DNA of 7,526 nucleotides. Source: Nitrososphaeraceae archaeon (GTDB lineage: Archaea; Thermoproteota; Nitrososphaeria; Nitrososphaerales; Nitrososphaeraceae). Location of the stretch: NCBI GenBank assembly GCA_021155845.1, contig JAJNBK010000205.1, forward strand, positions 1-7,526. Direction: 5' to 3'. Both the position numbers and the translations under genes were made by a program. The notes beneath the pieces were generated by a model. It did no database searches. It was not told where the DNA came from and saw only the letters and a program-made list of their open reading frames with translations. Positions 1 through 6,220 of the stretch are shown piece by piece (position 1 is the first letter of the stretch; each line of letters begins with the position of its first letter).

Positions 1-1
1 T

Positions 2-154
2 ATCTTTGGATCGATTTATTTTCCATATCTTCTTCAATTACTAATTGATAAAAAAATAGACCCAAGAGAATTTTCAAATATTTCAAACCTTGATGAAAAA
101 TCTGGTGAGGCTTTGATGAAAGAAATGGATCTTATAATGGGAAAGAAGAAATGA
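2..154 (+). CDS. C-terminal end of an unrecognised protein (5' end outside window)
   Basis: One frame is open from the left edge to a TGA at 152-154 and gives about 50 residues. The visible part begins with a hydrophobic stretch (IFGSIYFPYLLQLLI) followed by a charged tail ending in Gly-Lys-Lys-Lys. I recognise no family. The stop overlaps an ATG at 151 in an ATGA arrangement, typical of translationally coupled genes, which is the main support for this being a real gene end. The hydrophobic start could be a membrane segment or a buried helix; too little is visible to decide. No function is proposed. Confidence 0.4.
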   Translation: MFGSIYFPYLLQLLIDKKIDPREFSNISNLDEKSGEALMKEMDLIMGKKK

Positions 155-370
155 GTGAACCATTATTTGAAGAATTGGCAAAGATGGTTAGTCAATTACA
201 AAAGAAGATGCAAATATTGTGGAAAGAAAGTAATATGCGGAGAATTTGCTAGACATCAAAATTCTCAAGAGTTTTCAAACATATGGAATGTCTGGTTTGG
301 GAAGACTCAGTTCCTTCCAAAAGAGTATTTATTCGATAGAGAAGCTGTAGTTGAATTGTTTCATTTCTAG
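151..370 (+). pseudogene. Small zinc-knuckle-like protein, probably frameshifted near 210
   Basis: Two frames share this stretch. From ATG 151 (overlapping the previous TGA) a natural-looking N-terminus, MSEPLFEELAKMVSQLQKK, runs until a stop near 252. In the next frame, open from GTG 155 to TAG 368-370 (71 codons), the C-terminal part has a Cys-Lys-Tyr-Cys-Gly knuckle followed by a third Cys and a His (RCKYCGKKVICGEFARH). That could be a small zinc-binding site. The first 18 residues of the GTG frame are Trp- and Lys-rich and look like out-of-frame translation. The simplest reading is one small gene whose frame changes near 205-215, giving a helical N-terminus joined to a zinc knuckle. This is inference. 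The GTG frame alone could be a real 71-residue protein. No family is recognised. Confidence 0.3.
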
Positions 371-643
371 TAACTCAGCCAGACGTGTAGATTGTGGTTT
401 TGAAGAGGATTCTAATAGACTATGGTTTCACAAGCATGCAGCTGCAATAAATGCTTGATAGATTACAATGTATCAAAAATACTAGGAATGTTCATTAAAT
501 AGAATGTATAGAATAGCAAAGGTTCAAATTTAAATGATAATAAACTCTTAAGTCATATGTCTAGTGAATATGAACAAAATGTAGGAACACTTCTAGCTGA
601 AAAAATGGAAAAGTTAGAAGAATTAGAAAAGAATCCAGATTAG
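351..643 (+). pseudogene. Degenerate coding remnants, no intact gene
   Basis: Short open stretches in two frames follow one another without usable starts. One at 351-458 contains VDCGFEEDSNRLWFHKHAA. Another at 422-499 contains a Cys-x-Cys-x2-Cys cluster (ACSCNKC). A third, open at 512-643, encodes a charged helix from ATG 557 (SSEYEQNVGTLLAEKMEKL) and ends at TAG 641-643. The composition of these peptides looks protein-like, but stops and frame changes separate them. I read this as the decayed continuation of the gene at 151 or of another small gene, possibly of mobile-element origin. No diagnostic motif supports a specific transposase or integrase. Confidence 0.3.
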
Positions 644-1001
644 AGAATAGCTTATTTCCTTTTCTGTAAGTGTTATGTGTGTCATTAATCGGTTTTTCCT
701 ATACAATTGAAGTCTAATAATTATTTATACAGTGAGAAACTATAAAATGAACTTAAGTTAGAATAAGATAGAGATTTGTCATAACACAAATATCATAATT
801 TCTTAGTCAGTATATATGACAATGTATGAAAGTCATAAACAAGAAACTTTATAACTTATGTAACGTGTATATCTACACTTACTTCTCTTTCTCTTATTGA
901 CGAAGATTATGAAACTTAATTATATACAGACTAAAATTTTTGCCTTGACTGAACAGAAAATTCAGCACATTATATTAAATAGTAAAATTTATTGTAATGA
1001 A
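644..1001 (+). other. AT-rich intergenic region upstream of the carboxylase cluster
   Basis: About 360 bases without a convincing reading frame on either strand. I see no tRNA-like cloverleaf, CRISPR-type repeat or long inverted repeat. A few short inverted repeats occur, for example ATTTGT/ACAAAT around 774-790 and CTGAA/TTCAG around 948-965, all of a size expected by chance in AT-rich DNA. The only functional signal I can support is the TATA box at its right end. Confidence 0.5.
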
Positions 1002-1009
1002 TTTATATA
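1002..1009 (+). promoter_or_regulatory. Archaeal TATA box for the carboxylase cluster
   Basis: TTTATATA matches the archaeal TATA consensus. Its centre lies about 31 nt before ATG 1037. Archaeal transcription usually starts about 22-27 nt downstream of the box, which would give a leader of only a few bases. No Shine-Dalgarno site precedes ATG 1037, consistent with a leaderless first gene. In contrast, the downstream genes accC and accB do have such sites. Confidence 0.6.
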
Positions 1010-1036
1010 GGCAATTCTTGGGATTAATACAAGGCC

Positions 1037-1237
1037 ATGCATGAGGAGAAAATAAAGAAATTATATAATATGAAAAAAATGGCTGAAGGGGGAGGCGGCG
1101 AAGACAAAATAGAATCTCAGCATTCAAAAGGTAAACTTACTGCAAGAGAAAGAATTAGTCTTCTTTTAGACGAAGGTACCTTTATTGAGATTGATAAATA
1201 TGTAACTCAATCCCCAAAATACGAAATACTATGGTGA
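1037..1237 (+). CDS. pccB: PccB fragment 1: N-terminus (frameshifted)
   Basis: This opens with the family's typical N-terminus, [15 protein letters not shown], followed by a Gly-rich turn, the strongly conserved [19 protein letters not shown] and [10 protein letters not shown]. Residues 1 to about 58 (through Thr-Gln) are in the correct frame. The last residues, to TGA 1235-1237, are out-of-frame sequence. The frame is lost close to a CCCCAAAA run at 1212-1219, so a sequencing or replication slip is possible. However, the missing residues point to a small deletion, for instance 14 nt. Confidence 0.75.
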   Translation: MHEEKIKKLYNMKKMAEGGGGEDKIESQHSKGKLTARERISLLLDEGTFIEIDKYVTQSPKYEILW

Positions 1238-1787
1238 TGGCGTTATTACCGGATTTGGTACAATCAATGGTCGCCAGGTTTTTGTCTATGCATATGATTT
1301 TACAATATTAGGAGGATCATTGGGTGAAATGGCAGGGAAGAAGATTGTGAAGATTATGGATCATGCTATAAAGGCTGGCGCACCCCTTATTGGCATCATA
1401 GACTCTGGTGGAGCACGAATTCAGGAAGGTGTGATGAGTCTCGATGGATATGGCGATGTCTTTTTTAGAAATACAATGGCATCAGGTATGATACCACAGA
1501 TTACTGCAAGTATTGGACCTTGTGCCGGCGGTGCAGTTTATTCTCCTGCCATGACAGATTTTGTTATTATGACCGAAAATGTTAGCCAGATGTTTGTTAC
1601 TGGACCTGAGGTGGTGAAGGAAGTCTTGAGTCAAGAAGTGTCATTTGAAGAATTAGGCGGTGCTAGAACCCATGCCTCAAAATCTGGCGTAGCACATTTT
1701 ATCGCCAAAAATGAGTATGAGTGTATGGATAAAATAAAAAAATTGTTATCGTTTATTCCGCAAAATAATACAGAAGAAATATCATAA
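1206..1787 (+). CDS. pccB: PccB fragment 2: N-terminal carboxyltransferase domain
   Basis: The frame is open from 1206 and carries recognisable family sequence from Tyr-Tyr-Gly-Asp-Gly at about 1227 ([20 protein letters not shown]). It continues with [41 protein letters not shown] (the Gly-Gly oxyanion-hole region of the crotonase fold) and [19 protein letters not shown]. It ends at TAA 1785-1787 just after IPQNN. The first possible start is a TTG at 1320, which would cut into the conserved core, so this is not an independent gene. It is the continuation of fragment 1 in a new frame. The sequence is well conserved, implying recent breakage or an artefact. Confidence 0.75.
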   Translation, partial: LNPQNTKYYGDGVITGFGTINGRQVFVYAYDFTILGGSLGEMAGKKIVKIMDHAIKAGAPLIGIIDSGGARIQEGVMSLDGYGDVFFRNTMASGMIPQITASIGPCAGGAVYSPAMTDFVIMTENVSQMFVTGPEVVKEVLSQEVSFEELGGARTHASKSGVAHFIAKNEYECMDKIKKLLSFIPQNNTEEIS

Positions 1788-2521
1788 ACATTTTGCCAGA
1801 GAATCCATATGAACAGTATGACATGACGCAAATAATAAAATCCTTAGTTGATAACGGTGAATTTTTTGAGATTCATGAACTTTTTGCAGAGAACATATTG
1901 GTAGGTTTTGCAAGATTGGGAGGAAGGTCAGTAGGTCTGATTGCCAACCAGCCCATGTATCTGGCAGGAGCACTTGATATAAATTCATCAAACAAAGCTG
2001 CACGTTTCATCCGGTTTTGCGATGCTTTTAACATCCCGATCGTGACTCTCGTCGATACGCCTGGATATCTTCCTGGAACGGATCAGGAACATAACGGTAT
2101 CATTAGACACGGAAGCAAGTTACTTTATGCATATTGTGAAGCAACTGTTCCAAAAATCACTTGCATTATAGGCAAAGCTTATGGCGGTGCCTATATTGCT
2201 ATGGGAAGCAAAAATTTGAGGGCTGATGTAAATTATGCTTGGCCAACATCGGAAATAGCGGTGCTAGGACCAGAAGCAGCTATTACCATCATTCATAGAA
2301 GAGATTTGAAGGGATCTGCAGATGCAATAGCTATAAAAAAGAAGCTCGCTAAGGAATATCGAGAAAAGTATGCTAATCCGTATATAGCAGCAGAGAAAGG
2401 TATTATTGATTTGGTGATAGATCCGATGGAGACAAGACCAATGATAATTCGGGCTATTGAGGCTTTAGTCAATAAAAGAGAATCAAGGCCATGGAAGAAA
2501 CATGGAAACATAAACCTATAA
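1769..2521 (+). CDS. pccB: PccB fragment 3: C-terminal carboxyltransferase domain
   Basis: The frame is open from 1769, and the first start-like codon is TTG 1793. It encodes the second crotonase-type domain of the CT subunit. Visible segments are ILPENPYEQYDM, FARLGGRSVGLIANQPM, DINSSNKAARFIRFCDAF, PGYLPGTDQEHNGIIRHG, KAYGGAYIAMGSK (second oxyanion region), NYAWPTSEIAVLGPEAA and a C-terminus ending about 60 residues later with a Lys/Arg-rich tail. Nothing is missing internally compared with the family. No Shine-Dalgarno site precedes TTG 1793, and the first residues belong to the linker between the two domains, so independent translation is unlikely though not impossible. Confidence 0.75.
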   Translation, partial: YRRNIINILPENPYEQYDMTQIIKSLVDNGEFFEIHELFAENILVGFARLGGRSVGLIANQPMYLAGALDINSSNKAARFIRFCDAFNIPIVTLVDTPGYLPGTDQEHNGIIRHGSKLLYAYCEATVPKITCIIGKAYGGAYIAMGSKNLRADVNYAWPTSEIAVLGPEAAITIIHRRDLKGSADAIAIKKKLAKEYREKYANPYIAAEKGIIDLVIDPMETRPMIIRAIEALVNKRESRPWKKHGNINL

Positions 2522-2527
2522 AAATAC

Positions 2528-2532
2528 GGTGA
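2528..2532 (+). promoter_or_regulatory. Ribosome binding site fixing the TTG start of accC
   Basis: GGTGA complements the archaeal 16S 3' end (TCACC) and lies 7 nt before TTG 2540. No in-frame ATG or GTG lies between the preceding stop at 2519-2521 and the conserved start of biotin carboxylase, so this site decides the start. Confidence 0.55.
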
Positions 2533-2539
2533 ACACAAA

Positions 2540-4057
2540 TTGGCGACCAAAATTTCTAGCATTTTAATTGCGAACAGGGGTGAAATTGCTCTTAGAGTTA
2601 TAAGAGCTTGCAGAGAGTTAGGAATAAAATCAATAGCGATCTATTCAGATGAAGATGCTAGATCAGTACATGTGAGAAGAGCAGATGAAGCTTATCATAT
2701 TGGTCCAGCATCCGCCTCAGAGAGTTATCTTAATATCAATAAGATAATTGAATTGGCAAACACGGTGGGAACAGATGCAATTCATCCAGGGTATGGTTTT
2801 CTATCCGAAAACGAAAAATTTGCAGAGATATGTGAAAGAAACGGCATCATATTTATCGGGCCAAAGAGCAATGCAATGGAAGTTACAGGAGATAAAATGA
2901 AATGTAAGTCTATTATGAAAAAAGCAAAAGTTCCAACGGTTCCAGGCAGTGATGGAGTAGTCGAAGATGTTGAGCGCGCAGCAGATATATCTCATGATGC
3001 AGGATACCCTGTTCTTCTAAAATCTGCGTTTGGAGGAGGAGGTAGAGGTATTCGGTTTGCCAATAATGAAAAAGAGTTAAGACAGGAATTCGAGATGGCC
3101 TCTGCAGAATCAAGAGCTGCTTTTGGAAAGTCCGCACTTTACGTAGAAAAATATCTTGAGAGAATTAGACATATTGAATTTCAGTTAATAATGGATTCCC
3201 ATAAGAACGGGAGACATATTTTCGAACGTGAATGTTCTATACAGAGAAGACACCAGAAGCTTATTGAAATGTCTCCATCCCCAATTGTTGATAAAAAAAC
3301 AAGAGAACGAATAGGAGAAATTGCTGTGAGAGCTGCATCGGCAGTAGATTATTTAAATGCAGGTACTGCCGAGTTCTTGCGTGATCAGCAAGGAAACTTT
3401 TACTTTATAGAAATCAACTCTAGATTACAGGTGGAACATCCAGTAACCGAACTTGTAACAGGAATCGATCTCGTTAAATTGCAAATTGCAATCGCTCAAG
3501 GTGAAGAGATACCTTTCAAGCAAGAAGAACTAAAAATGCATGGCTGCGCGATTGAGTGCAGAATTAATGCTGAAGACCCTTTCTCTGATTTTGCTCCCTC
3601 TATTGGTCTGGTGCCTACCTGCAATATTCCTAATGGCCCGGGTATTAGAGTAGATACTTATCTATACCCTGGCTGTCATGTATCAGGATATTATGACTCT
3701 TTAGTTGCTAAACTGATTACGTGGGGCAACGATTTTGAAGAATCCAGAATTAGGATGAAAAACAGCCTGTCCGAATTCGCAATAGAAGGAATTAACACAA
3801 CCATTCCATTATTCAAAACAATAATGGATGAACAAAATTTCATAAAAGGTGAGCTTTCAACTGATTACCTCGAAAGATTCGGTATAATAAATAAAATGAA
3901 TGAAGATTCAAAAAAGACATCAAAGAAAAGCTCTTCTGCCGCTGTTGCGACAGTTCTTTTGCAATCAGAATTTGTTAAGAAAGGCGGACGCATTATCTCG
4001 ACTGACGCAGCAGCACAGTCCAATTCAAACTGGAAAAAAGTAATAGGGAGATATTGA
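2540..4057 (+). CDS. accC: Biotin carboxylase subunit of acetyl-CoA/propionyl-CoA carboxylase
   Basis: This subunit carboxylates the biotin on the carrier protein using ATP and bicarbonate, the first half-reaction of the cytoplasmic carboxylase. It has 505 residues from TTG 2540. The biotin carboxylase N-domain begins at KISSILIANRGEIALRVIRA. The ATP-grasp domain has Lys119 (GDK), Lys161, the Gly-rich loop GGGGRG at 165-170, ERECSIQRRHQK ending at Lys240, Glu278, Glu291, Asn293, Arg295 and VEH at 298-300. The C-domain has CAIECRINAEDP and YYDSLVAKLITWG. All catalytic and nucleotide-binding positions of E. coli AccC are matched, with no internal gap. A C-terminal extension from about 453 is Lys/Ser/Ala-rich and resembles the tail I associate with thaumarchaeal homologues. 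The stop overlaps the next start (TGATG), indicating coupling with accB. It is the only intact gene of the cluster. Confidence 0.92.
   Translation: MATKISSILIANRGEIALRVIRACRELGIKSIAIYSDEDARSVHVRRADEAYHIGPASASESYLNINKIIELANTVGTDAIHPGYGFLSENEKFAEICERNGIIFIGPKSNAMEVTGDKMKCKSIMKKAKVPTVPGSDGVVEDVERAADISHDAGYPVLLKSAFGGGGRGIRFANNEKELRQEFEMASAESRAAFGKSALYVEKYLERIRHIEFQLIMDSHKNGRHIFERECSIQRRHQKLIEMSPSPIVDKKTRERIGEIAVRAASAVDYLNAGTAEFLRDQQGNFYFIEINSRLQVEHPVTELVTGIDLVKLQIAIAQGEEIPFKQEELKMHGCAIECRINAEDPFSDFAPSIGLVPTCNIPNGPGIRVDTYLYPGCHVSGYYDSLVAKLITWGNDFEESRIRMKNSLSEFAIEGINTTIPLFKTIMDEQNFIKGELSTDYLERFGIINKMNEDSKKTSKKSSSAAVATVLLQSEFVKKGGRIISTDAAAQSNSNWKKVIGRY
4046..4050 (+). promoter_or_regulatory. Ribosome binding site of accB
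   Basis: GGGAG lies 6 nt before ATG 4057. It favours that ATG over the TTG three bases earlier as the start. Confidence 0.5.
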
Positions 4058-4443
4058 TGGAACTTAAAGTAGCGGATCTAATTGAAGTTTTAGACTGCGA
4101 GATCGTTCGCACTCTTAGTAATGGATCTATTATAATTAGAATCGGAAAAGAAGAACACAATCTCATTTTATTAAGATGGGAAAATAATGAGTATGAATTT
4201 ATTTTAGATCATACTTTTCATTATGCCAAGATAATTCAATCAAATAGCATGGAAACAAAAGTCTTCATTGACGGCCAACCAATGACAGTTAAAAAACACT
4301 TGAAACTTACTCAAATCCTTGGAAAATCATTATCAATGGCAGAGTTAGGAGGCGGTATAAATAGTCTTACAAGCCAGATACCAGGCAGAGTGGTTAGTGT
4401 ATTGGTAGAACCTGGGAACACCGTGAAGAAAGGGCAATTATAA
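4057..4443 (+). pseudogene. accB: Biotin carboxyl carrier protein, truncated before the biotinylation site
   Basis: The carrier protein holds biotin on a lysine and shuttles it between the biotin carboxylase and carboxyltransferase sites. From ATG 4057 (overlapping the accC stop) 128 residues are encoded. They comprise an N-terminal region of about 85 residues typical of archaeal carriers, a short linker, then the start of the biotinyl domain, IPGRVVSVLVEPGNTVKKGQ. It then stops at TAA 4441-4443. In the family the next residues should be a hydrophobic strand, then (Ala/Ser)-Met-Lys-Met with the biotin-accepting lysine, then about 30 more residues. None of that appears in any frame of 4441-4523. 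About 45 residues are gone, so this product cannot carry biotin. The downstream peroxiredoxin and terminator begin almost at once, which fits a deletion. Confidence 0.85.
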
Positions 4444-4482
4444 TTTACTTATTGGCATAATGATTATTATGTGTAATTTACT
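4441..4482 (+). repeat. 9-bp direct repeat starting at the premature accB stop
   Basis: TAATTTACT occurs at 4441-4449 and again at 4474-4482. The first copy supplies the premature stop of accB. Between them lies a small inverted repeat, CATAAT at 4456-4461 and ATTATG at 4466-4471. This may be a deletion or insertion scar, or chance in AT-rich DNA. Confidence 0.35.
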
Positions 4483-4499
4483 CAAATTAATTAAAACGG

Positions 4500-4530
4500 A
4501 TGACATTTGTAATGTCATGCTTTTCATTTT
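4500..4530 (+). terminator. Hairpin with T-rich tail between convergent units
   Basis: A perfect 8-bp stem, ATGACATT (4500-4507) and AATGTCAT (4511-4518), encloses a TGT loop. On the + strand it is followed by T-rich sequence (TTTTCATTTTTTC, 4521-4533). It sits 56 nt after the accB stop and 5 nt beyond the stop of the convergent peroxiredoxin gene. Archaeal termination depends mainly on T-runs, so the hairpin may instead protect transcript 3' ends. On the minus strand the T-run beyond the stem is weaker. Confidence 0.55.
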
Positions 4531-4970
4531 TTCTTTAACTCATCCTTGATTTCATTGTAATTGGGTTCGATCAATGGGTTGTCTGAAATCCATCTGTATT
4601 GAACATTTCCATTTTCATCAAGTACGAATACAGAGCGTTTTGCTGCATTATTTATAGTTTCTCTATTGTAGTCACTTAGTAGAGGAAAGTTCAGATGGTG
4701 GTTCTTAGAAAAAATTTTATTCGCAAATGGTCCATCAATGGAAACTCCTATTACTTCCGCTCCATAATTCTTTAATTCACCCAATGAATCTCTAAAGGTA
4801 CACATTTCCGCTGTACAAACTGGGGACTCAGCAGCTGGGAAAAATACTAAGACCACTTTCTTTTTTAGAAAGTCTGTTAATTTGTACATTTTCATATTGA
4901 TGTCAGGTAATTCAAAATCAGGCGCCTTGTCACCTTTGTTCGGACTATATGTTACTGATGTATTAGACAT
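4524..4970 (-). CDS. Peroxiredoxin (PrxQ/AhpE-like) with an internal in-frame deletion
   Basis: Peroxiredoxins reduce peroxides through a reactive cysteine. This one has 148 residues and a thioredoxin-like fold start (KGDKAPDFELPDI). It carries the active-site segment FFPAAESPVCTAEMC, in which Cys52 is the peroxidatic cysteine with Ser49 in the usual Thr/Ser position. Cys57 is spaced as a PrxQ-type resolving cysteine. The catalytic arginine is likely Arg112 in AKRSVFVLD. Between LLSD (97-100) and Arg112 there are only 11 residues, against about 22-26 in AhpE and PrxQ proteins. The helix that normally carries Tyr-Gly-Val is missing around residue 106-108 (about 4647-4655). The reading frame is kept. 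The protein may be misfolded. It lies 49 nt after the desulfurase gene and probably has its own promoter. Confidence 0.85.
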   Translation of the reverse strand: MSNTSVTYSPNKGDKAPDFELPDINMKMYKLTDFLKKKVVLVFFPAAESPVCTAEMCTFRDSLGELKNYGAEVIGVSIDGPFANKIFSKNHHLNFPLLSDYNRETINNAAKRSVFVLDENGNVQYRWISDNPLIEPNYNEIKDELKKK

Positions 4971-4994
4971 ATGTATTATTGGAATTAGAAATTG

Positions 4995-5005
4995 TAAATA
5001 ATAAT
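4995..5005 (-). promoter_or_regulatory. Possible TATA box for the peroxiredoxin gene
   Basis: Read on the minus strand, ATTATTATTTA lies 25-35 nt before ATG 4970, and no Shine-Dalgarno site is present. This would fit a leaderless transcript separate from the upstream larC-larE-desulfurase operon. The match to the consensus is imperfect. Confidence 0.35.
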
Positions 5006-5019
5006 GCTTTCGGTATTTA

Positions 5020-6207
5020 TTAATGATGCCTGGAGTTGAAAGGTGAAAGTAATCTTAATCCCTTTACTACCTCTGACAGAACAGAAACAGTTTGATCGAT
5101 CTCGCTTTTTGTATTTTGAATTCCCAATGTCAAGCGTAACGAACCTGTTATCTCTTCATAGGGAAAGCCCATTGCTTTTAATACATGAGATGGTCTTTGT
5201 CTTTTTACTGAGCAAGCAGAGCCTGTGGATGCAGCAATACCGTGTTCATCCAATTTTATTATCAAGTCTTCGCCGTTTACTCCAAAAAAAGTAAAGTGTG
5301 CATTACCAGGATTTCTATTGTCGCGTACACCATTTAGTCGTGAATAAGGTATCTGATCTATTACTTTATCTATCAGATAATTTCGCAATGTCGTAAGCCT
5401 ATTTTGGTATTCGGTAGATCTTTGGTGAGCTATTTCGCAGGCTTTTCCAAACCCCACTATTCCATGCACATTCTCAGTACCTGATCTCATTAGAAATTCT
5501 TGCCCACCGCCATGAATTAAAGGGTCTATTTTTAAACCATCACGAATGTATAATGCGCCTATTCCTTTTGGACCATTAATTTTATGAGATGATAAAGAAA
5601 GAAGATCTACTCCTAAGCTTTTCACGTTGACGGGGACCTTGCCAATTGCTTGAACTGCGTCTGTATGAAAAATAGTATTTCGTCCTTTGTCATGACTAAT
5701 TTTGGCGAGCTGACTAATTGGCTGAATCGTTCCAACTTCGTTATTTGCAAACATTATACTCACTAAAGCAGTTTTCTTTTGAGATATAGCATCCTCTAGT
5801 GCAGAAGGTTCTAATGATGCATCATTTCTTACAGGGAGATATGTCACATCGAAGCCTTTTTTTTGCAGATCCCTGCATGGTTCTAGAATAGCTTCGTGTT
5901 CTATCATACTAGTAATAATATGATTTTTCTCAGGATTCTGCTTTCTGGCATACAGAGCAGCTCCTTTGATTGCAATATTATCAGACTCAGTCCCTCCAGA
6001 AGTAAATATAATATCGCGATGATTAGCGCCAATTAATGAACCTACTCGTTTTCTTGCATTCATTATAGCATGAGATGCTTCCCTGCCAAGTGTGTGCAAA
6101 GAGGATGGATTCCCATAATGGTCTTTAAGATAAGGAATCATTTCCTGAATAACCTCGTCTAAAATAGGTGTCGAAGCTGCATTATCTAGATAAATGCTTT
6201 TAGGTAA
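5020..6207 (-). CDS. Cysteine desulfurase (NifS/IscS family), start codon reads TTA
   Basis: A PLP enzyme that takes sulfur from cysteine as an enzyme-bound persulfide for Fe-S clusters, thiolated RNA or cofactors. From 6207 there are 395 residues, normal for the family. Visible are SIYLDNAASTP near the N-terminus, FTSGGTESDN, His104 (IEHEAI) and Asp183 (HTDAVQA). The PLP lysine is Lys209 in SSHKINGPKG, followed by RSGTENVHG and the active-site Cys332 in STGSACS. The first standard in-frame start is ATG 6141, which would remove the conserved YLDNAAS segment. An ideal ribosome site, GGAGTGA (6214-6220), sits 6 nt before the TTA at 6205-6207, where translation would give MPKSIYLDNAASTP. The likely native start was TTG or ATG, one base different. 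It lies 34 nt after the larE stop and is the third gene of the larC-larE operon. Confidence 0.88.
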   Translation of the reverse strand, partial: LPKSIYLDNAASTPILDEVIQEMIPYLKDHYGNPSSLHTLGREASHAIMNARKRVGSLIGANHRDIIFTSGGTESDNIAIKGAALYARKQNPEKNHIITSMIEHEAILEPCRDLQKKGFDVTYLPVRNDASLEPSALEDAISQKKTALVSIMFANNEVGTIQPISQLAKISHDKGRNTIFHTDAVQAIGKVPVNVKSLGVDLLSLSSHKINGPKGIGALYIRDGLKIDPLIHGGGQEFLMRSGTENVHGIVGFGKACEIAHQRSTEYQNRLTTLRNYLIDKVIDQIPYSRLNGVRDNRNPGNAHFTFFGVNGEDLIIKLDEHGIAASTGSACSVKRQRPSHVLKAMGFPYEEITGSLRLTLGIQNTKSEIDQTVSVLSEVVKGLRLLSPFNSRHH

Positions 6208-6213
6208 AGCTTC

Positions 6214-6220
6214 TCACTCC
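6214..6220 (-). promoter_or_regulatory. Ribosome binding site of the cysteine desulfurase gene
   Basis: On the minus strand this reads GGAGTGA and ends 6 nt before codon 6207-6205. The spacing equals that of accB and larE, so it marks the true start even though the codon there reads TTA. Confidence 0.55.

Larger units (their letters stand above)
1037..2521 (+). pseudogene. pccB: Acetyl-CoA/propionyl-CoA carboxylase, carboxyltransferase subunit, broken by two frame changes
   Basis: Three successive reading frames together encode nearly all of a biotin-dependent carboxyltransferase beta subunit of the PccB/AccD5 family. This enzyme transfers CO2 from biotin to acetyl- or propionyl-CoA. The frame changes between 1206 and 1234, and again between 1769 and 1787. 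Conserved segments continue across both breaks, so this was one gene, totalling about 500 residues against the family's roughly 515-520. At each break the joined protein is shorter than relatives: about 5 residues at the first and about 14 at the second. The breaks therefore look like out-of-frame deletions rather than single-base slips. As read, no functional subunit can be made. The first start is near-leaderless ATG 1037, and the gene ends 18 nt before accC. A second intact copy elsewhere, or assembly error, cannot be excluded. Confidence 0.8.

Noticed and set aside
351..458. CGFEED peptide as the zinc ribbon of an IS605-type TnpB
   Set aside because: Only one cysteine and a loose resemblance. 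The paired Cys-x2-Cys motifs and the rest of the protein are absent.
644..1001. CRISPR array, tRNA or structured RNA in the gene-free stretch
   Set aside because: No repeated units, cloverleaf or long stems were found by eye. Only 5-8 bp inverted repeats typical of AT-rich DNA.
1200..1800. Programmed ribosomal frameshifting to join the pccB pieces
   Set aside because: There is no clear slippery heptamer with downstream structure at either site, two events would be needed, and residues are missing from the DNA itself.
1631..2003. Overlapping minus-strand reading frames opposite pccB
   Set aside because: They lie antisense to strongly conserved carboxyltransferase sequence, have low-complexity composition and no ribosome site. 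They are shadows.
2293..3137. Minus-strand reading frames opposite pccB and accC
   Set aside because: They mirror conserved biotin carboxylase and CT codons and resemble no protein family.
5043..5294. Plus-strand 83-codon frame opposite the cysteine desulfurase
   Set aside because: It is antisense to the conserved C-terminal half of the enzyme, including its active-site cysteine. No supporting signals.
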